A DNA stretch of 64,000 nucleotides from Apostichopus japonicus (Eukaryota > Echinodermata > Holothuroidea > Aspidochirotida > Stichopodidae): assembly GCF_037975245.1 (NCBI RefSeq), contig NC_092567.1, positions 15,803,876 to 15,867,875 on the forward strand, in the 5' to 3' direction. A program made the translations under genes and the position numbers. This document shows, one piece after another, positions 50,301 to 58,071 of this stretch; the first letter of the stretch is position 1, and each line of letters opens with the position of its first letter. The notes under the pieces are model-generated. The model saw only the letters and a list, made by a program, of their open reading frames with translations. It was not told the origin of the DNA and ran no database searches.

Positions 50301-53300
50301 GAGCGTAGCGGAGCCCAGTGCATCCAGCGATAGCATTAACACCCGGAGTGCATTAATCATGTGAGTAACGCACGCTAGACCATTGATTAACCCCGTTCAT
50401 TCATACACTACCATTTGTGTGGGGGAAAAATCATAAAACAAAACATTTTTGGTTACATATAACCAAAGATTTATTAAAGTGATGCCCCGTAATTTTACCC
50501 TGCGTTACTCACAGGATTAACCACGGTCAGCTGACCTGAATGGACCAATAGGATTTAGGAATCTTTACTAAGTATGAATGAACACCAATTTACCTCACTC
50601 ACGACAGTCTGAATGGTACCAAGGAACTCCTTGGCAAAGCTAAGATGGCCTTGCACCTCCTGGTAGTGGGATACTGCCTCTTGTTGGTCTTTGTTGAGGG
50701 CCTTGCCCCCCTCTACCATCTCCTTGTACCCTTCTAGTTTAGTCTGTGAAAAAAAAAAAACATTAGACCCCCCAGATGATCTTTTGATTATAATAATAAT
50801 AATATTAATAATAATAATAATAAATAACATTTATATAGCGCTTAATACAGCGTTTCAAAGCACTTTACAAAGTAGGAAAGAGACAAAGGAGACCAAGGGA
50901 AAAGAGAAACTATGAATCAAACAGAAATGTTTTAAGTTGTCTCTTGATAATACAAAGGGAGGGAGTGTCACAAACGTGAAATGGGAGTTTGTTCCAAAGA
51001 GAAGGCGCAGGGACAGAAAAGGCATGATTGCCCACAACGAGTGCGGGTAAGTGGACCAGGAGTTAATTGCAAATGAGCATGATAGGAAGAGCGAAGCAAA
51101 ACTGTAGTTGACCGACGCAAAGTGATATAAATATTGAAAGGAAGCCCGTTGATAGCTTTGTAGGTGTGAAGTAGGATCTGAAACTATGCGCTGAGAGACG
51201 GGAAGCCAATGCAATGAACAGAGTACAGGAGTGATGTGATCAAACTTTTAAGTGATTTGAACTGTACTGTAATCGTCAATGCCCAGGCAGTGTACTGCTA
51301 AGTTAATTGCTATCAGATTTCTCAGATTAACTAGCCTAATGTGGCCGTATGTAGGGCAAATTATCACCTTGTGGGTAACAGGTAGTATGTGTTCCCACAG
51401 TTAGCTTACTGCCGCGTATGTTGGGTAAATTATCTCCACGTGTTAAGCAAAAATGCGGGAACACTGTTGAGTGTGATTTTAAAATGGTCTCTGGGGCTTT
51501 TTATCACTTTTCCCCCCGAAATTTTTGCTTATAAAGCTGATAAATCTGTATTTTTTTTTTTGGCAAACTGATGGTTAGGCAAAATTTACCCATTGTGTTA
51601 GGCTACCATATGGTCGAAGATAACAGCAATATTGAAAGTATTCCATGGATACCTTATAACTGCGTCACAAATTTAGCGGTATAGGCTAGATTTCCCCCAT
51701 TGTCCAGCAATGCATTTTCACTCTGCATATAGAATGTCAGTGTCTGATCGACTGTTGTTACAACACTGTTGAAAATACATTGCACTGACATTAAGCCACA
51801 AGTCTAATTTGACTTCTGGGTACATTATTAGAAACTAACGTTAGGTGACTTTTATTAGTGTAAAGAATTTTGCTAACGATGTTGTAAAGTTAATATATCG
51901 CACGTTTTTAAATAATCTATGTATGGTTTGGGTGTTATTCAGAAACTATTTAATTGAATTGACTTTCGTTTTTAATGAAATATATTAGGCTCAATAATTC
52001 TGCTAGTCATCTCGGATGACTGTGAAAATCCTACACTGTAATAAGTTCCACGTGTGAACATCGGGGGAATACGGCAAAGGCAACTCGCAGCTAACCTACT
52101 TGCCTGTACCTCCCGCAGGCTTGTTTGTCCACATCACTGCTGCCTTTCCTTTGAATTTCCCTTATCTCTCTCGCCACACATGTACGTAATGTCAATGTAC
52201 GTAATGTCAATGACTTCATTGTTTAACGTAACAGCTGACATTGAAGTCTTTGTTTTTAATGCTCAGGATTTAGGGCCTAGTCATTGCCATTCAGAATAAT
52301 CAGGGTATTAAGCTGATGGCTAAAGATGTTACAGTTTTTGCCTAATGTGCAGCCACCAACTAAAAACAAAATTAGATAAGAGGGAAAGAGACACTGCACA
52401 TGACAAGGATAAAAGAGAAAGAAAATTCTTGCCATCCTGGAAATCAACATTTCCTTAGGTTTCGTACAATAAGGAAACCAATAAAATGTTTTGTGACATT
52501 TGCATAAAAAAAACCTGAAATAGCAAACAAACAAGGACTCGCATATTCTTAGACGGCCCTGACATCACAGACTACGACCCCAGTGCTGCCATTGATCTGT
52601 GGTTAAAGGGTGTGTCGAAGACGAGGCGACCATGGCATAAGCCATACAGGCCATTTGCACCAAGGCAGAGGTCTACTCAAGACAGCTCGGCCAGTAGTGA
52701 GGATGACTGATTCTGAAGATGATTTTGATGATGATTAAGTACAGCGGCCCTTTTTAAAATATTACAACTTGCGTCCTGGGTTACCTGTCTTCTTGCCTCA
52801 GTACACAAAACAATTTATATGATTATCAACAAACCAACAGAAGACTCAATAATATAAGTTTGTTATGTTATTTTTTTCTCTTTTTATAGTTTCAAAGGAA
52901 TAGTGGAAAATGAGACGGAATAGTGTAATTTCAAATCAGAATAATCTAAAAAAATAAAAAATATTCTAAATTTTGACCCCTGAACATTTGTGCAGACCCC
53001 TAACATCCACCAAGGCCCATGGGATAACAATAGACTGCGGATTTGGATAGGCCTTCACTAGGGTTGTGCGGGATCCCGGTAGTCAAGTGAATCCCTGTAC
53101 CCCGATCCCGGTATTGACTAATCCCGATCACAGTGCAATGTGTAACTACTACCGGTATTGGGAAAACAACAGGTTATTACATTCGTTTCGGTATCATTCC
53201 CGGGAATCCCGGACATAATAAAAATATCTACGTGTTACTATTTGAAATAAAGAAAACAAAACACGATTTTTTCTGGTTTCTGTGTTCTTAGTTTGAATAA

Positions 53301-55098
53301 TATCTGATCAACTTACGTACTGGCTTAGACTAGGCTATATATTAACAAATCAACTTTTCACGTAGTAATTTGGACCTAGGCTGCAATAACTATTGAACGT
53401 TACTTGCGCTCAACATGTTACGGGACCTCAAAGTTATTCTGAAATTTTCGTTATTTATTCTTCCTTCAAACGATGATTGTCAAGGTTCCCATGTAAAAAA
53501 TCTTACCCTTGTGCATTTCACCTCATTTTGTTATAATAATTTTAACGATTTTATAAATTTTGAGCCAAAACCGCAGGGAGTATATACAGTTTAAATCCAT
53601 CTTCGCACGGGACTGTATATTATTATAGCCTAAGATACGGTACTGGTACACAGCAGTGCAGTGTACTTGAGATTTTGATGCTGTAGTGAAATGGATTCGT
53701 TTATTAATGCGGGGGGTTCCACGATGTCATTTATATTTATCTTTTGCTACTTTTTCAATTTTTAAGAACTTTTGTACGAAAGATTGATATTGCACGTATT
53801 CAAAGTATATTTCCTGGAGTAAACAACAGCCGATTAACGATATAAATAAATCTGTACTATTCTTATGTATGTAGTTTGTAATCCCGTATTTACGTAGCCC
53901 CTATGTTATATTCTAATTGTCTGAAGTTCCAAACACGTGGTGACTTGTTGATAGTTAAAAACTTTTCATTGTGAACTTTTGAACTTGAAGGGGTTGCCCT
54001 AATCCAATATCATGGAATAGTGGGGAACTCCCAATTTATGTTTGTGTATGGATGCAAGTTTAATCCACGTGCGAACGTGTTAATCTAATATCGTGCGTCG
54101 AGTATGAATGAAGGATGGTGTGGGTTGCTTTTTTCCAAGGTTTGTGCTTTTCTTTTTGGAAGTGTATGTTAAAAAACAAAGGCCCTAATATAGCGTGCTA
54201 TTTTTTTTTTATTTTTTTTATAAACGTGCGTGTAAGAGTATGTACATAGCCTAGAGGCTATGCATATTGAATGTACGACATTGACAGTCTCGTAACTAAG
54301 TGCTTTGAACTGTAGATGAAAGTTGAGGAAAATACCAGTTGTAGTTACGATACCGGTATTCATGTTGCAATACTACCGGTTGTGTGAAATCCGTCTACCG
54401 CACAACGCTAGCCTTCATCTCTCAAGTAATGTAAAGGGGAGGGAAAATGGTAAAAGAAATGTTTGGTAAAGCAGATTCAACTGCAAGGAAATGATCGATA
54501 TCCTAAGACAGTCTTCGGCCTAGTCTAGCTTGGTTATAGTACAACTTGGCCTAATTAAGGCTAGCATATAAGAAGTATAGGCCCAACTAGGAAGAAACTT
54601 CTGACTTTGCCTTGGTCATTCATTAAGATGAGCAAAAAGTTGTTTTTTGGTTAGTATCTTATTTTCTAAAAAATTAAATATTTCACATTTCTTCAATTCC
54701 TTTAAAATGTAGAATAATATACTTAAACTTAGCCAAGCCATGTCGATATTTACTCAATGCACGTTCGTGGTATTAGTATTAGTCATCAAATGGTTAGGGT
54801 GCGGAAGTGTACGATGTAGGCTATGTATAATGTAGGCCTGAGTTATACTGTGTTGCTATATGTTCAGCCTAGCCTACACGGTGCTTGGTAACCCACGTAC
54901 GGTACAAGGAACAAAGCAATATAATTGGCAACGACATAAAGTTTATTCACTGATTCCATCCATATTTCGGTATGGTCTCACCTTCCGTTTTTCTAGATTA
55001 CGTGTCTTTTTCTCAAGAGCCCCTATCAATAATTTGACGGGGTCTTGGACCTCTGGTTCGAGGCTTTGTGAGGTGGGTTTTGATGAAGCCGCCGGCAT
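32949..55098 (-). CDS. CAPRIN1: Caprin (cytoplasmic activation/proliferation-associated protein), 16 coding exons
   Basis: Exons in coding order: 55098-54982, 50743-50594, 49509-49348, 47091-46991, 46311-46229, 45214-45083, 43667-43597, 43207-43021, 42721-42647, 41321-40723, 40043-39935, 39435-39224, 37095-36969, 35701-35525, 34240-34079, 33034-32949 (stop TAA). All phases agree and the sum is 850 codons including stop. Caprins are RNA-binding proteins of stress granules and neuronal RNA granules that bind G3BP and control translation. Recognised parts are the HR1 coiled/dimerisation region (about residues 19-223: [54 protein letters not shown]), a G3BP-type motif ([10 protein letters not shown]), NAAAPPFQS, a Gln-rich segment and C-terminal RGG boxes (GAPRG, YRGRGG). 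I chose ATG 55096-55098 (A at -3) over the upstream in-frame ATG at 55123-55125, which has a weaker context. Alternative splicing is plausible because of repeats at three exon edges. Confidence 0.92.
33170..33312. repeat. AT-rich low-complexity tract
   Basis: Composed almost entirely of A and T in AATA/TAAA-like words within the last Caprin intron. No coding or structural meaning is evident. Confidence 0.8.
34195..35010. repeat. Exon-edge minisatellite C (Caprin exon 15, 5' edge)
   Basis: Seven copies, about 105-125 bp apart, follow the true exon edge at 34195-34262 (landmarks near 34320, 34425, 34530, 34636, 34743, 34866, 34973). Read on the minus strand, each unit holds the intron end, an AG acceptor and the first about 33 nt of exon 15 (GGCTACCC...TACATG), then a GTAAAA- or GTTAAA-like donor where the true exon reads GTGAAA. 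Five copies keep a 33-nt cassette with matching phase or close to it; the copies at 34530 and 34636 contain an in-frame TGA, and the one at 34866 is 1 nt longer. Confidence 0.9.
37153..37316. mobile_element. CAGG-ended MITE, copy 2
   Basis: About 164 bp in the Caprin intron upstream of exon 13. It begins CAGGGATGAGCCTGGGG and ends AGCTAATGTCTG, with the same interior blocks as the copy at 30505 (A-run, gctacagtgtgttaggataa). The right terminal repeat is mutated. Confidence 0.75.
38030..38190 (+). mobile_element. tRNA-derived SINE fragment
   Basis: Contains a B-box-like motif (GGTTCGAATCTC) about 20 bp after a ggctggtgatcctcaag stretch, then a tail with ttctttgaactttctgttgttgtac. The 5' A box is not clear, so this is a partial or diverged copy within a Caprin intron. 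Confidence 0.5.
38291..38370. repeat. (TA)n microsatellite
   Basis: About 80 bp of TA dinucleotides with one TACA interruption, followed by degenerate TATATG/TGTG repeats and a G-rich stretch to about 38530. Confidence 0.95.
38716..39263. repeat. Exon-edge minisatellite B (Caprin exon 12, 3' edge)
   Basis: Five intronic copies plus the true exon end, the last ones at exactly 89-bp spacing (landmark acctcagg(g/a)gtggagcc near 38766, 38861, 38954, 39043, 39132, 39221). On the minus strand each unit contains cctccccacag, then 30 nt encoding [10 protein letters not shown], then GAG|GTATGATC, the real donor of exon 12. So every copy has an acceptor-like and a donor-like site around 10 in-frame codons (phase 0 to 0). 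Confidence 0.93.
40447..40722 (+). mobile_element. tRNA-derived SINE
   Basis: The head has a tRNA-like layout: gttaactcagttgttaacgc (A-box region) and CCGGTTCAAGTCACTCC (B box), spaced as in a tRNA gene. A tRNA-unrelated body follows (gagaccgacttcggtcagc, gcttcttcgcgagttcctg) and an (ATAC)n tail at about 40677-40720. It is inserted on the strand opposite to Caprin, and its tail abuts the donor of Caprin exon 10. Confidence 0.8.
40723..41321 (-). CDS. CAPRIN1: Caprin exon 10: Gln/Ser/Gly-rich low-complexity region
   Basis: The largest exon (599 nt) encodes about 200 residues dominated by Gln, Ser, Gly and Asn, with repeated [15 protein letters not shown]-like units near its second half. Such sequence is expected to be disordered and fits the condensate-forming middle of Caprin proteins. 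Acceptor ctgcatttctatag; donor CCAGAG|GTATGT, which lies directly against the (ATAC)n tail of a SINE. Confidence 0.88.
41627..42420. repeat. Dispersed repeat with internal duplication; inverted copy at 63470-64000
   Basis: Two tandem versions of a block (ggtcgct...caaaacagcaaa...aagatat) lie at about 41627 and 41872, each followed by a ccactagtttgaattc motif. The part from about 41940 to 42410 recurs as the reverse complement at the right end of the window (for example the segments around gtcagtgaggttgagaaa and gctgctttaaag). A long open frame through it (41983-42681) shows no domain and runs antisense to Caprin exon 9. Confidence 0.8.
42647..43207 (-). CDS. CAPRIN1: Caprin exons 8-9: G3BP-type short motif
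   Basis: Exon 8 ends with [12 protein letters not shown] and exon 9 continues [11 protein letters not shown]. In Caprin-1 the corresponding stretch (NFIQDSMLDF followed by LDPAIVSAQPMNP) binds the NTF2-like domain of G3BP. Conservation of the Phe, the acidic residue and the SML core suggests that this protein also joins G3BP granules. That function is inferred from the family, not shown here. Confidence 0.8.
44212..44630. repeat. Intronic minisatellite, about 44-48 bp period
   Basis: About nine copies of a unit with the core cactataacatccaacatatga and gttaggctagtcttcac, in the Caprin intron between exons 6 and 7. Unlike the three exon-edge arrays, it contains no exon sequence that I can recognise. 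Confidence 0.92.
45083..55098 (-). CDS. CAPRIN1: Caprin exons 1-6: HR1 / dimerisation region
   Basis: These exons carry the Caprin-specific homology region 1. Exon 1 gives the first basic helix ([11 protein letters not shown]), exon 2 the [20 protein letters not shown] block, exon 3 the charged helix ending at [18 protein letters not shown], exon 4 [16 protein letters not shown], exon 5 [18 protein letters not shown] and exon 6 [19 protein letters not shown]. Each block aligns with the corresponding part of vertebrate Caprin-1 as I know the family. Exon 5 (83 nt) has a very good acceptor after a T-rich tract (46312), and its split Tyr codon with exon 6 restores the conserved CGTTYK pattern, which confirms that it is real. 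Introns 1 and 2 are 4.2 kb and 1.1 kb. Confidence 0.9.
45543..45912. mobile_element. TTAA-flanked MITE (piggyBac-like), copy 1
   Basis: About 365 bp bounded by TTAA at both ends, with terminal inverted repeats: left AGGCATTGAAGACTCGCC, right complement AGGGTGTGAAGACTCGC. The whole element matches the reverse complement of the copy at 62317-62686. A TTAA target site is characteristic of piggyBac transposons; no transposase is present. It lies in the Caprin intron between exons 5 and 6. Confidence 0.8.
46419..46581. mobile_element. CAGG-ended MITE, copy 3
   Basis: Ends CAGGTATGCC... and ...GATACCTG, giving clean CAGGTAT inverted ends, with the interior gctacagtgtgttaggataa and ttccgcgaattcgcgga motifs shared with the other copies. 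Located in the Caprin intron between exons 4 and 5. Confidence 0.78.
46826..46960. mobile_element. CAGG-ended MITE, copy 4 (truncated)
   Basis: Starts CAGGGATGAGCCTGGGG and follows the same interior up to aatcacggatatt, where it stops about 30 bp before the Caprin exon 4 donor. The right terminal repeat is missing. Confidence 0.75.
47490..49420. repeat. Exon-edge minisatellite A (Caprin exon 3, 3' edge) with 890-bp higher-order repeat
   Basis: Twelve intronic copies, about 142-152 bp each, plus the true exon 3 end. On the minus strand each unit has cccatcag, then 54 nt encoding [18 protein letters not shown] or close variants, then GAG|GTAAAG (the real donor), a conserved intron start and a (TTG)n run seen as (CAA)n on the plus strand. 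Units 47641-48530 are almost identical to 48531-49420 with a constant offset of 890 bp, so a six-unit block was duplicated recently. All 54-nt segments that I checked remain open in the Caprin frame. Confidence 0.95.
50219..50398. mobile_element. Palindromic MITE with long inverted arms
   Basis: About 178 bp whose outer ~45 bp are nearly perfect inverted repeats: GGGGTTAATCAACGGTCTAG at the left, CTAGACCATTGATTAACCCC at the right, with gcgt(g)cgttactcacag-type sequence inside both arms. The centre is GC-rich. A partial arm (gcgttactcacaggattaac) recurs at 50503-50523. It sits in the intron between Caprin exons 2 and 3. Confidence 0.8.
50775..51245 (-). mobile_element. 5'-truncated LINE (CR1/L2-like) 3' end
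   Basis: Read on the minus strand it starts with HWLPVSQRI, continues with a [10 protein letters not shown] motif, [13 protein letters not shown] and [10 protein letters not shown] across at least two frame changes, then tcaaagcgctatataaatgtt-like 3' sequence and a (TTA)n tail at 50788-50822. These are the typical last motifs of CR1/L2-type ORF2 proteins. It is an old, frame-broken 3' fragment in the first Caprin intron. Confidence 0.75.
51246..54981. other. Rest of Caprin intron 1
   Basis: Mostly AT-rich sequence without recognisable genes, apart from the short coding-like fragment at 52553-52710. Confidence 0.5.
52553..52710 (+). pseudogene. Short coding-like C-terminal fragment, possibly transposon-derived
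   Basis: About 52 codons ending in TGA encode [18 protein letters not shown], a basic [12 protein letters not shown] segment and an acidic SSASSEDD tail. The composition and the pattern of a D/G-P-x-x-x-x-D motif before a Leu-Trp helix and an Arg-rich end resemble C-termini of transposase-like proteins in marine invertebrates, but I cannot name the family. It is opposite in strand to Caprin and has no visible upstream exons. Confidence 0.35.
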
Positions 55099-58071
55099 CT
55101 TCTGTGTTACGAGATCACCGTGCATTGACGAAATGTGCAATACTCACGTGGTGACCTTTGACCAAACATATTCTCTTTTTAAATTCCTTCCGGACTTGCA
55201 CTTTTCGAAGGCTGACCATTTTAGCCGAAAAACTTGCTAAGTGTTTCGGCAGAAACGTTAATGGGACATAATTGACCAAAAATCAACCAGGAGAAACGCA
55301 CGAAGAGAGAGTGATGGAAAAAGTGAATTGAGTTTTAAATGCCATAAAAAGAAGCATCGCATATCTGCATGATATCCATTCAGTGGCCAACAGACATCAA
55401 CGATGCCTTACTTACTCAGTCGAAGTGGCTGGATAAATTAGTTTAGCACACACACTGTATCATCATAACGATACTGACAAAAGTCAAATTGGCTCGCCGG
55501 TTCATGACAATGAAGTAAAAAAAGTAAAATACATTTCCAGGAACATCGCTAACACCAATAAAAACTTCGAGAACTTAAAAGAATTTCTGAGATTGGAAAT
55601 TTCGGCTTAAAAGGTCGCAAATACAAAAACAGAAATCCAACCATGAGAAACTATATATACTAGTCGACTTAAAATTTTGAGAACAAAACTTAAATTTAAA
55701 ACAAAATATCGGGTGACACATGCATGCATCAGCAAAACTAAAATTCTTCTGAAAGAGGATTTAAATTGAGATTGGCTCCCGGTCGTTTCAATCGGATATT
55801 TACTTTTTGAGTCTATAGCTAAATGCATCTGTATAAGTTGATCACATTTTATGCGACTTATCGATTCCTTTCTAATGCATATAGGGAGGGGAGGGGGAGG
55901 GAGGGGGAGGGGATGGGGATGGCATAAGCTCATACTGTTTAAGATGTACATTTCTTTCCAATGTACTAAGCATAGGCCTATGGTAACATTTTAAGCAAGG
56001 GCGTAGGAACCGGGGGGCTGGGAGGCGCCAGCCCCCCCCCAGTGAAAAATGTGGAGGGGCGGAAGTATCATTCCGCCCCCCCCCCCCCCCCCCGCTTCGC
56101 AAGTCAGAAAACCCCTTTTTCATTTCCAAATGAGAAAAAAATCTCATTTGGAGCACCAAATTGCATCTAAGGCCAGGTGAAAATGCAAAATTATTTACAA
56201 AATGGAGTGGGTGGGTTGAAGTATGCTATATTGCACCAAATTGCATCTGAGGCCACCTGGAAATGCAAAAAAAAAATCCAAAGGGGATGGGGACACCCTC
56301 TCCCCTTAGACCCCTCCCCCAGGCCGGCCATCAGTCTTCAGCCCCCCCCCCCCCCACTCAAAAGCACCTTCCTACGCCACTGACTTAAGTAATTGTGATA
56401 ACCAAGCAGCCACCATTCATCATCAGTCAAATTATTCACTGGCCGACTCATTTGGCAAAGAGAGGAGTATGAAACTGTTGGTTAATCGTGCTAAGAATGA
56501 AACAATAGTAAAACGGTATTGCATGTGTAACAGCAAATATAGGCTATAAGGGAAAGACAAAATGTAGGCGCAACAGTGAACAGGAATTAAGTGCTTCAAT
56601 ACTCCCAAGGCGGCCATTACCTATAATGTTCCGGTAACGGTAAGACTTTCGCCATTTCTACAGTTTACAAAGATAAGACGGTTCCTTCCCATAAATAACT
56701 GGGAATAGCTGACGAAAAACACTGTCACTCTTTGTAGCGATATACTATACATTGTATAGATAGCCAGCGGTATCTGCTACTAACTTGAATACAGTCGCCT
56801 CATATGGAATGAATCTTTGCGGGACTCAACTTGACAAAGTTTGAAGTGTTCGAGTTTGTCCATCAGAAATTTGCCCTGATCTTCATTTTACTTCAGAAGG
56901 AACGGATTTCGTATGCAATTTTTGGGTTATACAGATATCGTGGAGAAATCATTTCTTCTTTACATAAAAATTCATTTCAGATCTGCGAAAGTATCATCAA
57001 AATGCTTATTTCAAATACTGCATGGGAGAATTGTGTAAGCGCAGTTCCCGCGTGCATGCGTACAGTGACTAACAATTAAATTAATTGTACTTGCTTTGTG
57101 GGTGTGGCTATATAAGGCAAACTATAAAATGGAATCAGGCAATTTATACCAATTCAGTTGTCAAGTAAGTCACCCTCGAGCAGAACAGTATGGACCGTAT
57201 GTTGAAAAACGAAGGGGCCGCGGTGCGTTGACTTGTCTATAATTAGGGTGGGGGTGGTGTAGAGGAGGCCTAGGCGGTGCCAGTCTGCGACACTTATAGG
57301 TCAATTTTCTCCCATATGATCCTCAATCCCCCCCCCCACCCTCCACACCTTTCTTTAGCTATTCGAATTCCCTTACTGTGCAGGACTATAGTATAGAACT
57401 ATAGTTCAATGATCTGAATTTGAGTTCTGCAGAAAATACATGTTGGTAGCGATCTTTACATTATTAGCGTTAATTCATGCTAAATTTTTGTAATTCCAAA
57501 ATATGTTCATATGATAATTAAAATATCATTAACCTTCTACAATTGTTACTCATAGCTCCAAATTAGTTACCATGACAATTATGATGTAAATTTAGGAAAA
57601 CGATGACCGTTATGAAAGGAAATTAATTAAAGATACACCCGGCACGATGCCCTTTTTCCCTACTCGTTTCGTCGGGAATTGTGGGTGGGGTGGGGGGCGG
57701 GAACAGACTTAAAAATGATGTCAAATAATCCTATTCTGATTTGGCTATAGTATCTTTTTGCCTTTACTATATCTTAATCCTTCATTCTTTTAAAGCAAAT
57801 GAGGCATCGATATTAATTCTGTAAGTTTATGTAGTAACGTCCCAACGATAATCAATACCTGGCCACTCAGGGAATTCCCTGGTCACGTTGACCTGTGAAG
57901 TCTGCCGATTTCACTGTTTCCACAAATCAGTGTGAATTGACCTTTGGTATAAGTGCGTATTGCGCAACACATGTGTTGTTCAGTTCGTAGGTAGCAGACT
58001 ACGCTAAGCTGTAGCTGTATTGTAGCTTTGTGTACTGTAGTGTAACATTACGAATTTGCTTGCTCTCGACA
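55099..58071. promoter_or_regulatory. Divergent intergenic region between Caprin and DPH4
   Basis: The two start codons face away from each other with about 3 kb between them. Both 5' untranslated regions and promoters must lie here or be shared, but no TATA box or other core element could be placed. The middle contains a transposable element (55994-56384), which makes a single compact bidirectional promoter less likely. Confidence 0.5.
55994..56390. mobile_element. Short DNA element with GGCGTAGGAA ends
   Basis: Left end AAGGGCGTAGGAACC and the complement of the right end (TCAGTGGCGTAGGAAGG) form terminal inverted repeats. TTAAG occurs on both sides and may be the target duplication. The interior has long C and G runs and two related blocks with gcaccaaattgcatct. 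No coding capacity. Confidence 0.7.
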
